Positions 23,129-32,900 of a stretch of 64,000 nucleotides of DNA are shown in pieces. Origin of the DNA: Toxoplasma gondii ME49 (lineage: Eukaryota > Apicomplexa > Conoidasida > Eucoccidiorida > Sarcocystidae); contig NC_031479.1 of the NCBI RefSeq assembly GCF_000006565.2, positions 744,001-808,000 of the forward strand, read 5' to 3'. Within the stretch, counting starts at the first letter, position 1. Every line of letters starts with the position of its first letter. The position numbers were made by a program, and so were the translations under genes. The notes beneath the pieces are model-generated. The model saw only the letters and a list, made by a program, of their open reading frames with translations, ran no database searches and had not been told where the DNA came from.

Positions 23129-26100
23129 ATGCTGGAGACGCACACCGGCTGGCGGCCGGGCGACTGCGTGGCGGCAGAGACGGCGGACCTGCTACCGCCT
23201 GGCTTCCGCTCGTCTTCGCTCTCGCGTTCTGCCTCCTGTCCTGCCGGCTCTCCGGCGTCTGCCGTCCTCTCCTCAGCGACGCCTCTGCTGGAGTGTATGT
23301 ACACCTCCTGGGGCGGCGTCGGCCCGTTGTCTGCAGTCGACCAAGAAGTCTACGAGGTCGACCGCTGCAAGGCTCTCGCAGCCCGGGCGCGGCTGCTCGC
23401 CCTCGCGCAGTCTTCCCGTTCTTCCTGTTCCGGTTGCTCAAGTGCCTCCCCTCTCGAACAGAGGGTAGTGTCGCCTCTGTCGACTGTGGCGGAAGAAAGA
23501 TGGCAGAGTCAGCGCTGTCTCCGAGGCTTCGCCTTCGCCTTCGTTCTCGAGCGCCTGCTGGCGGCAGAGGCTCCGCTCGACTGGCTAGAAACAGTTGCTT
23601 GGGAAGAGGCCCTCGCCTTCTTCGTCGAGTGTTCCTTGAAGGAGAAGAGGCGGAGCATGGAGGTTCGAGGGAATCGAGCGCCGCGCCAGCCAGAAAAGAA
23701 GCGCGAGTGCGTGGTCTCCGGAAATGAGGAAGCCTGGGAACTGCGGACGGACCAGAGCAGCTTCGGCGAAGCGACAGACACAGACGGACGCAAGGGTGGT
23801 CACGAGGAACAAATCAGCGACACGACGCTGCTGCGGCCGCCTCCCGTGCTTCCACTTATGCAGCGCTTTTCTCGGAGATTTTGGTTCTTCCGAAACCAAA
23901 ACGACGCTTCTGCTGCCCCTGTTCCCTCCAGTTTTCCTTCCTTCTGCTCAGTTCCGGATGCCGAGAAAGGCACCCCTTCGCATGCGGTGTCTTCAGTCCA
24001 CTCCCTGCCCGCGTGGCTCTTCTTCTTCTTCGAAGAACTCGCTTCTTTTCTCCTCTTCGTCCTCCAGATGATGCAGCGCCTTCAACAGCGCGGTGGGGTG
24101 TATGTACACCTGACCAGCGACACGTGGACCCGCCGCTACCGGCATCTACACTTCTGTCTGGAAAAGGTTCACACGCTGCGTCAAAGACAAGACGAAGAGT
24201 CCGACCTCAACCGCCATCTTCTTCCTCTTTCTTCTTCGTCTGCCTCCTCTGCCTGCACTCCTCTGTCTGCTCCTCCTCCTCCTTTGTCTGCGGGCTCTCT
24301 TCCTCTCTCTCTGCCTCCACTTCACCATTTAGAGCCCTCTCTCTGCCAGTTCTTCCCGGAGACTTCTCTGACTGCGCCGCACTCTTTCTGGCTGCTCTAT
24401 GACTCGAAGCTGTGCCGGTGGCTAGTTACGCGCGACTCGCTGCCGGTCCGCGAAGTGTACGTACACTCCGTTGCCGCGCCTCGCGCCGGGACCAGCGCGC
24501 GGCCGCGACGCGCGCCGAGCTTGACGGCGATCAACACGGCGAGGGAAGAGGCGCTTTTCTATCTTTCGCTCTGTGGGGTAGGAAGAAGTGAAGAAGAAAT
24601 TTCACAGAAACAGTCCGTCTCTTCCTGCTCTCCTCTGGACGAAGGCCTCATTGGTCGTCTCGTGCAGCAGCTACAGAGACGCCCCGACGATAGAAAGCGG
24701 GGGTCTCTGCGGCCGTCCGGAGGAGACGAACAAGGTGAGTCCCGAGAGACGAAGCGGGGAGACGAGACGAAGGAGCAGAGGCGAGAAGAGACCGACGCTC
24801 CGTCTTGTCAACAGAGGAAAAGTGCAGACACACCGTGTCGGCCGGAGACTCGCAGGTTCTCTTCCGCTCTGCAGGACGGAGACGCCGACGTGTCATCTGT
24901 CTCTGCCTGCGCGAACGTCGAGGCGCGCGTGGAGGCCCTTTCGCCGCGGAGACAGCGCAGCGGACAAGAGTCTCCGGGTGGGCAGGACGAGCCGGAGGTA
25001 GTCCTCGAGGAGGGCGATGAAGAGGAAGAGAGAAGAGCGATGCTGGCGCTTTCTTCCTCTCTGAGAAAAACCTGCAGAAAACGAGTCTCGATCGACTCCA
25101 CCTCGTCCGGCGCCGCTGCGATGCGGTCTGTCTCCAGCAAGCGTCGCCGAGCGCTTCAGGAGACACAGCTGGAACCCGGTGGAGACGCATGTGGAGGGTC
25201 GCGTTCTTCGGAGTCCGCCGAGAGAGACTCTCCCCGAGGCGCGACGTCTGCGGGGGCACAAGAGCAGGGGCGTTCGTGCTTTTCCAGGGAAAAGGAGAAT
25301 CGTCGAGAGTCCGAGAACGTCTGCGTGGACCGGAAACTTCCGGCGGCAGACGCCGCGAGCTGGGGCGCGCGAGAGGCGGCCTGGCTGGCAGGCATCTTCG
25401 AATGGCGCGACGAGAAATCCAGGGACAAACCGTGCGGAGAGGACGTTGCCGCGCGAGGTCGCGGCGGCGCGGGAGAAGAGGAAGAGAGAGCTTCTGAAGA
25501 GGAACTTGTGTGTCCGGAGAAGGAACTTAACGATGCCACGAGTGACCACATCGAAGACGAGGCGCTTGAAGGAAAAGGAAGAGCGCGCGAGTCTCCGAAC
25601 AAGCGGGAGAGAAGACAGCGGGCAAGTGCGGCGTCTGTGGCTTCTGTCTGCACATCCTTTCCCTCTTCGCGGTGTACGTCCAGCGTCGCTTCGGGGTCTT
25701 CCTGGGGAGACGCGCCTCTGCAGGCTGTCGGCAGAGACGTTGTGTCGCATTGCCTGCAGCGAGGAAGTCGCGAGTCTCTGGAGCTTCCGGGCTTCAGGGA
25801 CATCGACGTGTCACGAACGGAGAACTTGTCGGGAGGCAGATGCCTCGTAGGCAGTCGGTTCAGGAACGCGTTTTTCTCGGACTCTCTCCTCGCCTTTGCG
25901 CGGCAACACTCGGCTCTCCTACCGGTCAAACCTCCCAGAGGCCATGCCTCCTCTGCAGCCTTGGAAGCGACGGCAGGGAACGCGACAGTCTCTGAAGCCA
26001 CAGACGCGGGCGGTCGAGAAGAAGCGAAGAAGATTTTCACTGAGAAGGAAATCCTTCGCGTGGTGAAGAACTACATGCGAGAGTCGTGCAAAAAGAAGGG

Positions 26101-26230
26101 GAAGAAACATTTTTTCTGCGATGACGCGCTAAAGCGCCTGACCGGTGTCCAGACACTCCCGATGGAGTCAGAGAAGCTCCTCCACGCTCTGAAGGCCGCG
26201 AAACTCGTCACGCATTTCATGATCACGTAG
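23129..26230 (+). CDS. Hypothetical 1033-residue protein, intronless
   Basis: A 3.1-kb uninterrupted frame starting at the ATG at 23129. It is the longest frame of the window, and I see no acceptor or donor that would be needed inside it. I do not recognise the family. Residues 1-180 and about 285-480 contain hydrophobic and aromatic blocks that look folded (for example AWLFFFFEELASFLLFVLQ near 290-310 and GGVYVHLTSDTWTRRYRHLH after it). Residues about 500-890 are Glu/Arg/Ser-rich and probably disordered. The last 65 residues (FTEKEILRVVKNYMRES onward, ending THFMIT) form a conserved-looking, Lys-rich, mixed alpha domain. No signal peptide. The high GC content also opens long frames on the opposite strand (24893-25750, 25156-26040); these are compositionally biased and probably shadows. 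An upstream start would need an intron in the leader. Confidence 0.7.
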   Translation: MLETHTGWRPGDCVAAETADLLPPGFRSSSLSRSASCPAGSPASAVLSSATPLLECMYTSWGGVGPLSAVDQEVYEVDRCKALAARARLLALAQSSRSSCSGCSSASPLEQRVVSPLSTVAEERWQSQRCLRGFAFAFVLERLLAAEAPLDWLETVAWEEALAFFVECSLKEKRRSMEVRGNRAPRQPEKKRECVVSGNEEAWELRTDQSSFGEATDTDGRKGGHEEQISDTTLLRPPPVLPLMQRFSRRFWFFRNQNDASAAPVPSSFPSFCSVPDAEKGTPSHAVSSVHSLPAWLFFFFEELASFLLFVLQMMQRLQQRGGVYVHLTSDTWTRRYRHLHFCLEKVHTLRQRQDEESDLNRHLLPLSSSSASSACTPLSAPPPPLSAGSLPLSLPPLHHLEPSLCQFFPETSLTAPHSFWLLYDSKLCRWLVTRDSLPVREVYVHSVAAPRAGTSARPRRAPSLTAINTAREEALFYLSLCGVGRSEEEISQKQSVSSCSPLDEGLIGRLVQQLQRRPDDRKRGSLRPSGGDEQGESRETKRGDETKEQRREETDAPSCQQRKSADTPCRPETRRFSSALQDGDADVSSVSACANVEARVEALSPRRQRSGQESPGGQDEPEVVLEEGDEEEERRAMLALSSSLRKTCRKRVSIDSTSSGAAAMRSVSSKRRRALQETQLEPGGDACGGSRSSESAERDSPRGATSAGAQEQGRSCFSREKENRRESENVCVDRKLPAADAASWGAREAAWLAGIFEWRDEKSRDKPCGEDVAARGRGGAGEEEERASEEELVCPEKELNDATSDHIEDEALEGKGRARESPNKRERRQRASAASVASVCTSFPSSRCTSSVASGSSWGDAPLQAVGRDVVSHCLQRGSRESLELPGFRDIDVSRTENLSGGRCLVGSRFRNAFFSDSLLAFARQHSALLPVKPPRGHASSAALEATAGNATVSEATDAGGREEAKKIFTEKEILRVVKNYMRESCKKKGKKHFFCDDALKRLTGVQTLPMESEKLLHALKAAKLVTHFMIT
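23295..23306. repeat. TGTATGTACACC motif
   Basis: Identical 12-mer also at 24099-24110 and 40095-40106; here it lies in coding sequence and reads MYT in frame. Confidence 0.45.
24099..24110. repeat. TGTATGTACACC motif
   Basis: Second exact copy inside the 1033-residue gene, reading VYVH in frame. Confidence 0.45.
24455..24466. repeat. GTGTACGTACAC perfect palindrome
   Basis: Perfect 12-base palindrome within the coding region, again reading VYVH in frame. Confidence 0.5.
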
Positions 26231-27725
26231 AAAGGATGACGCGAGATCCTCCAGTCGGCAGTTAAACCGACAAAAACGTTCCTTGTCTGTAGTGAAGAAA
26301 GACTTGCCGGCCCCGCGAGAGTCGCGAGATTCGAGCTGCGCACTTGAAGAGCTCACGACACGATTCGTGTTCACGTAGAATGGAGAGAGACACCGCAGTC
26401 GAGTTGCAGAGGAAAGAGACAATGCTCTGCGTCTTTTGTTGACTTCAACCGGGAGGGTTCCCGAGTGAAGAGCAGAAGGATTTCTTGTTCTTCGTACAGC
26501 TCCAGGAATTCCAGCCTCAGCCTCGGGCTTGCGGTGCGACTCTTCCTCGAAGAGAGGTGAAGGACGCCGTGGGTGTGTGGGCTTGTCTCGGTGGACCTGC
26601 TGCTTTTCTCTGCTTTCCTCTTTCGTCTCAAACGCTGTCCGTCTGTCTCTAACTCGACAGAAAGTCTCTCGGCGACTGAGCTGCGCGTACCGAGGAAGTC
26701 TTCGCTGTCTGCACGTTCCTGTGTTTTTCCTCCGAAAGCGCATGCTTGGACTCTCACGAGCAGCAGCATCGGCTTGCGATCCGACTTGTGCAACTTTTAG
26801 GGAAAATCGTAGAAGTCAATTGGGGGAGAACCCAAGCCATGAACTAAGAGAAAAATACAGCGGACACTTCTAAGGATGTGAAGTTGTTACGTACGGAAGT
26901 CAGGTTTAAAGTAACTTTGTACAGCAAACTACTGCTTTTGACAGAATTTTATAATTTTTCTCTGAATAGCTTTCTCCACAGTGCGGTCTCACGACTCGAG
27001 ACCAACGGAGAGCACCTTCACATGCGCATCGAAGCGCACGGCACAGACTCCGTGAGTTTTTGCAAGTGCTTCACATAAACAATTGACGCTTCTTCGTGGA
27101 ATACAATGCCTGAGCAGCGACACGAGACCTTCACAGAGCCGTTGCCACCTACCGGTTGTCTCCCAGCGTCTAACACCGACAACCGAGCAGTAACTTAGAT
27201 GCGCCGATGAACGAACTCCTTGTACAGCGTTTTTGCCACCGCGACTCTGAACTGTATCGGGGGGGGAGTGTGGTGAATAGAGGAGCGACTTTGAGCCTGG
27301 TGCAGGCGCGAGGAGAAACAAGAACAATTGCCTCTCTCGGCGAGAAAGGAGAGTGGACAAACGTGACCGCTTCACACAACGCAAAAATCGCAAGCGCCTC
27401 AGAGGGGCGATGGTTCGCGGTATAGTGACACCGGAGCCGGTATTTGAAGACGAAATTGTATTCGGAAGAAACGAGAGAGGAAAACGAGAATGAGTGGGAA
27501 TGAAGGGTACGGCAGCGACTCTTGTTACGATGAACCGTTCTCGTTGTGGAAAGAATTTCCATCTCAGAAAGAAAACAGGTATTCACTCGTCTGCCTCAAC
27601 GGACACACCTTAGCCTCCAAGGTCCCGAGGCGTTTAACGACTCTCGAAAGAAGTCCGTCGTAACCGAACTATTCAGTCATAAAGAGACATATTCAAATTT
27701 ATCTCTCTGTAAATACCAAGTGTAA

Positions 27726-27922
27726 TATACATATATATATATATATATATATACATGTATCAATGTATATATACATATATATGTAGATGTTCATCTGTGC
27801 TGCCTTGTTCGCTTTCACTGCATATAGTTATAAAAATACACGTATATATTTATGCATATGCATATAGGTCTAGATGAAATTCTGCAATTCTTGGTTTTCC
27901 TCTTAAATACATTCGTGTACAA

Positions 27923-27955
<33 letters not shown>

Positions 27956-27957
27956 TG
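27726..27957. repeat. (TA)n microsatellites
   Basis: Two long TA tracts, 27726-27755 and 27922-27957, separated by about 165 bases of AT-rich sequence with further TATATACA pieces. Confidence 0.9.
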
Positions 27958-28751
27958 GTTCTTCATGTGTACATAGCTTTGTAACTCTGTCTACATGTAG
28001 TTTTGTGTGTTCGGGCTTTTTCCTTTTTCAGGAACTCTGTGTGGTCCTCCAACTAAGCCTGGAATGGCCTCAGTTGTCCGTTTCTCGTAACTCTCTGAAC
28101 AGAATCCTTTCGATTGTTCGCCTGCACGGCGTCCAAAGCATCCGGCGTCTGATGCCTCGGCTGGTTTCCTCAGCGACCTACCGAATTCCTCTGTGGGGGG
28201 TTAGTTGTCGAACCCAGAGCGCTACCGAACTCGAGACACTTTGCGTTCTTTTTGCCAGCACAGACGAAAGGGCTCTGAGAAATGGACTGCGCTCCTCCTG
28301 GCGAAGGTACGATTTTTCGCGACTGGAAGGAATTCGAGAAAAGACTCGCTGTCTGGGTTTCAGTTCGCGCGTGGCGTCGGCTGCTACCTGCTTTGGGAGG
28401 CCGGAGAAAAGAAAGAACGAACAAGCCTACAAGGAAAAAGCCTCTTGCGGTGCGGCTCGACGCGAAGCGATCGATCGACTTGCGTCTCACGAACAACGCT
28501 GTGCCTACACACAACCGTGGCATATGTAGAAGTCGCGATACAAGAAAAAAGAATGCTTCTTCATTGAAACGCTACTTCCTTCTCGAGTTGGTCTCACAAT
28601 TCACACAGCGAAAGCGATACTCGAGTGCAACTCGCCTGTTCAAACCGCCCAAGAGCTTCAAGAGAACCCAGTCTTCGCCACCCATTCCTCAACGTATCTC
28701 TTTCGCGGATGCTGTTGTCACAGTTTGCCTGTTTACGTACATCAGAATCAG

Positions 28752-28785
28752 TATATATACGTGTATATATATATATATATATTAC
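28752..28785. repeat. (TA)n microsatellite
   Basis: Interrupted TA run. Confidence 0.85.
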
Positions 28786-28869
28786 GTGTGAACCGCGCGC
28801 TTGGCAGAAAAGCCGCGATTTTCTTATCGCTTCCTGTATTTGTGTTTTTCTCCGAATCCATGATGGTGT

Positions 28870-29285
28870 ATATAAGATAGATAGAGATAAACGGCTATAT
28901 GGATTTGGATATAGAGGCCTACAGTGAGATATAGACAGAATTAGATCCATACAGGCATAGATATACACAGAGGTCTGAAGAGATGTATAGAGAGAAGTAG
29001 AGACAGGCAGGTACAGTTAGATATAGAAGGATGTAGAGTCTTGGAGAGATAGATATCCATAGCGGTAGGTATATATAATTATAGAGGGATATACAGAGAT
29101 GAAGAACGACATAGAGAGGCGTAGACAGATATTGGCAGATTCAGGCAGAGAGGGATGTAGAGAGGTATAAAGAGATATAGAGTGGTATGGATGGACGGAG
29201 GTATATGCAGATAGATGTCGAGGGATATAGAGATACATGGGGGTAGAGAAAGATATAAGTAAATAGGAATAGATAGATAGATCAA
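28870..29285. repeat. Degenerate ATAGAGA/GATAGATA low-complexity block
   Basis: About 415 bases of strand-asymmetric, purine-rich sequence made of variants of GATATAGAGA, AGACAGGCAG and GATAGATAGATA. It has no fixed period. The opposite strand reads as a run of Tyr/Ser/Leu/Ile, so the frames at 29017-29340 are composition artefacts. Confidence 0.8.
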
Positions 29286-29499
29286 ATGATTCGGTATAGA
29301 CGAACATCAGAGAGCCTACGAAAAAGCGACCGTAATACAAGTTCGTGTGCAGAAAAAAGTATTCCAGAATTCCTGTGGTCTCTGTTTCACCTTTCTCCGT
29401 CAGTAAATACTTCAGGCGGAGTCCCCGACACCCCTAACATCTCTCCTCAGATGCTCTGTTTCTTTTTTGTGTCTTCTTTCAAACGACAATTAGACCTGT

Positions 29500-29870
29500 T
29501 CGCAAGAACGCAACTCCTGCCTTTTCCTTCACGAGAAGGCAACTCTTTCGATTCAAGGAAAGAAAAGGATTTTCTGTCGAGGAACGTGTTTTTCGTTAGA
29601 GGAAGAGAACCATTGTCAGTTGGGGAAAACGGATCTCGTCGCCCCTGCAGCCAAAGAGCTTTCTTCCAATTTAAACCGAAAGAGTTCTTTTCTTTCGAGA
29701 AAAAACGAAGTCGCTTCCTCTGAGACACACATAAGTCTTCCACGCCAGATGCAAAGAACTCCTTTCCTATAAGTAAGAAGACTCCTTCCTTTAGGAGGAA
29801 AGACGTTTTCCCCTGTAGAAAAAGAACCGCTTTCCGGAAAAAAGAGCGCCTTTGGTCCTCGCATTCGGAC
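29500..29870. repeat. Degenerate AAAG/CTTT repeat block in the thioredoxin reductase 3' flank
   Basis: Loosely repeated pieces of the form GAGGAAxxAAAGxxCTTTTC recur every 25-30 bases. The frames on both strands (29286-29723 plus, 29447-29923 minus) have a similar Phe/Arg/Lys/Glu/Ser-rich composition, as expected from near-palindromic units. The block lies about 100-475 bases beyond the thioredoxin reductase stop. Confidence 0.5.
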
Positions 29871-29974
29871 CACACGGATATCCTGTAAGTGGCGGATAGA
29901 CTGCACGAAGACGAGAAGTTCAACGGGAAAAGTCACGTCAATCAAGAAATCTCTTTGAACGTTCTGCAAGACCG

Positions 29975-32900
29975 TCATCCGCACTTGCCGCCTCCACATC
30001 CTCCAGAAGCAACGAATGGCTCTCCACTTGCCTTGGTGACGGTCAGGGCCATGAAAGCTTCTGCGTTCGTCGGGTGGATGCCCACACACTTGTCGAAGTC
30101 TCTCTGAAGACAGGAAGAGCATGGTTCAGAAATAAACAGCCGACAAGCCTTGGGAGGGTGAAGGAGAAGACACGAAAACAAAAACACTTGCAAGAAAATG
30201 TGCAAACCGAAGTCTACGGCCACACGGAGAGCCTCCGCCTCTGTGCGTCACCGCTGTTTTTCCCCGAGAGTGCTCTAAAGAAACGAGGTTCTCTCTGCAG
30301 CTCCAAGGAAGACGAAAGCAGACATCGCATATGTCGAACAACTCGAGCGCCAACATGGAAGCATCTTTGAGAAAGACCGAGCTGTCGGGACGGTCGAAGA
30401 TTTCAGGTTTCCAAGTCGACGCCGGAACCTGTCGCCGCCCTTTTCTGAGGTGTATATACACCGCGCAGGCCCTTCACAGAAAGGGATTCCGAGGTACACC
30501 TGGAAGACCCGATTTTCTTTGCAAACGTTTTTCGATGAAAGTTCATACATCCTCTTTGCGACCCACACCGCTTCTCAGCCCTCGACACACATCCGCGCGC
30601 ACATCCCCGGTTGGGAGCTTTAACTTGTGCGTTTTGAGATGACTTTTCTCTTCTGTTTAGCTCGTCGTTCTCTCACGGACCTTTGTCCGTTGCATCCTCC
30701 TCCCTGTGTTTCCTCCCTTCTGCTTCAAAGCTGCGAAGACTCACCTTTTTCGCGCCTAGACGCACAGCCAGTGCAAAGCCTTGCATGAGTTCGCCTGCAT
30801 TCGGACCCACGAAGTGAATCCCAACGACTTTCTCGTCCTCGCTTTTCACGCAGATCAGCTTCGCGAGGCATGGCGGGGTGATGTCGACGTCTTCGGGGCT
30901 CTTCCTGGCCTGCGGCGCCTTCTCGCGGTGCACGCAGGAGAAGAAGAGCGGCGAAAACTGGAACAGATAAACCTCCAGATCGTCGCGTCCAAACTCCGCC
31001 TGCATGCACCGAGGAAAGAGATGCGACGCACAAGTGGCTTCTGAGGTTCGAATTCAACGTTTTCACGCAGACCAAGGCTGAAAGGAAAACGTGGGGAACC
31101 CCAGAGGTTGGAGGAACAAGATGCGAAGCTGCTGATGCCAGCCTCCGACTCCAAAAGGAATGTGAAGAGCTGCAGATGCGATTCCTTCGAAACACACAGT
31201 TCCTCCTCCCGACCCACACAGAGCGTCGCGCGCTCGCCTGTGACGAGAAAAGGCAGCAAAAGAAAAGCGCTGCAAATGAGGACCCGCCCTCGGAGGCAAC
31301 AGAGGCAGGAAAACGGAGAGTCGACTGCAGTGGAGAAGCAACGGGAAGGGCAGCCCCGAGTTACAACGCGATGCCGGAACGCGTTCAGGAAGTCCAGCAC
31401 CTGTCTTCTTACCTCAGCGGCTTCCTCCGAGTATCCGGTGTGGGCGTACTCGATCGGCGTAAAGACCGTTGTCGGAATGTTGGTGAAATCCATCTGAAAA
31501 ACACAGTTTTCGTTTCGAGAGTTGAATCGTTCGTTTCACAGCCTCAATCTCTTTTTTTCGAGAAACAGGACTCGTGGAACCCTCTCGTCGACGTCTCTCC
31601 CCAGAAACAGTGAAACGGTTTTCCTCCGCTTTCCACATCTTCGTGTGCGCTGCTCCAAGCGTTCTCCGTCTTCTCGTTCTCCGAAGGAAGTAGACGAAGA
31701 GAAAAGAAGACGCGATCAAGGAACGAAAAAAAACATACGAAGAGAAGGAACAGGAGAAAGAGAGGGGCAACAGAGAGGAAAAGGCAAGGAGAAGAAGATG
31801 CAAAAACAGAGAAGGAGAAACAGAGGAGATACACCGCCGGAGAGAGACAGTAGAGAAAAGAGAAAACAGGGAAGACAAGCGAAAAGAGAAAAAACAATAA
31901 CGAAAACAAGACCCACATGTTCTGTGCTGTTCGCGAAGAGACGGCGGGCAAGGATCTCTCCAGCCTTGATGGCAACTGGTGTCAACTCTGGGAAGTTTTC
32001 CACAGCGTCGCCTGAGAAAAACGCAAAACCCGGCAAAAATAAAACAAACGTTAAAGTTGAGAAAAACAGCGAGAATCGGAGCGAACAGACAGACACAAAA
32101 GACAGGCAATCAAACGAAGCTGATAAAGTGATGAAGGGAGAGAGAGCATGACACGCACGAGGAGAAAGACAACAGAGGAACAACGCAAGAGGCAGACACA
32201 AAATGAAGTTAACGAAGAATATGGAGGACTACATGCATGTTCTTTCATTTTTCTTCTTCCTTTAAAAGCCACTATGTCTCTGCTTCCCGCTCTCTCTCTC
32301 GGAAGTGATTCGACAGAGAGAACAAGGCAAGGCGAAGCACTAGGAGCCACCTGCTCCCTTCCGTGTTTTCCTCGTCCCCATGTCACCGATTGTTCTCCCT
32401 TTCATCCCTTGTTCTCCCGCGTTGCATCTTCGTTCTTCGCTGCTGTCTCTGTACGGTGATATCTCCTTCCATTTTCGTCTTCGATTCTTTGTCGTTTCTC
32501 CTCGACGCATTCAAAGACCTCTTCTCCCACCACAATCGTGGGCGGCCTCTCCTCGAAGTCCACTGTACAGCTTCGTGTGCATGTACCGAAAAAAACTTGA
32601 GATACCTCCAAAGCAAAGAGGAAGTTCATTAGAAATTCAGAAGAAACTTAATCGAAAGTCCAAAAGGACGCAGATTCGTTGGCAATCAAAAACGAGAAAG
32701 TAGCTCGACCGACATCAGACGAAAAGAATTAGAAATCCGACGGCAGAATTGATTCATCGAACGCCGTGGTTCTCACCGATCGCGTAGACAGATGGGGCGC
32801 TTGTGTGGCTGTCGCCATCGCAGACGATCTTCCCAGTCTCCGTGGTCTCGACGCCTGCAGCCTGAAGATCTGCGTTCGAAACGCAAACAAGTTGTTTACA

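Larger units (their letters stand above)
26231..29974. other. Convergent intergenic region, repeat-rich
   Basis: Lies between the 3' ends of the plus-strand 1033-residue gene and the minus-strand thioredoxin reductase gene. It contains (TA)n tracts at 27726-27755, 27922-27957 and 28752-28785, a GATAGA-type low-complexity block (28870-29285) and a degenerate purine/pyrimidine repeat block (29500-29870). The frame at 27852-28529 is compositionally mixed but has no supportable start or splice sites. I see no gene. Confidence 0.5.

Noticed and set aside
22249..23304. 351-codon minus-strand frame upstream of the 1033-residue gene
   Set aside because: Arg/Ser/Glu/Thr-rich throughout, antisense to the GC-rich leader and gene start, no start context or splice sites; typical shadow.
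24893..26040. Long minus-strand frames (285 and 294 codons) inside the 1033-residue gene
   Set aside because: Both overlap the plus-strand gene in a region of strong codon and GC bias, have Ser/Arg/Leu-rich translations, and overlap each other.
29017..29340. Tyr/Ser/Ile/Leu-rich minus-strand frame resembling a membrane protein
   Set aside because: Direct translation of the GATAGA-type low-complexity block; apparent membrane character is a composition artefact.
31043..31053. tRNA B-box-like GGTTCGAATTC
   Set aside because: No A box, acceptor stem or cloverleaf around it; lies in a thioredoxin reductase intron.
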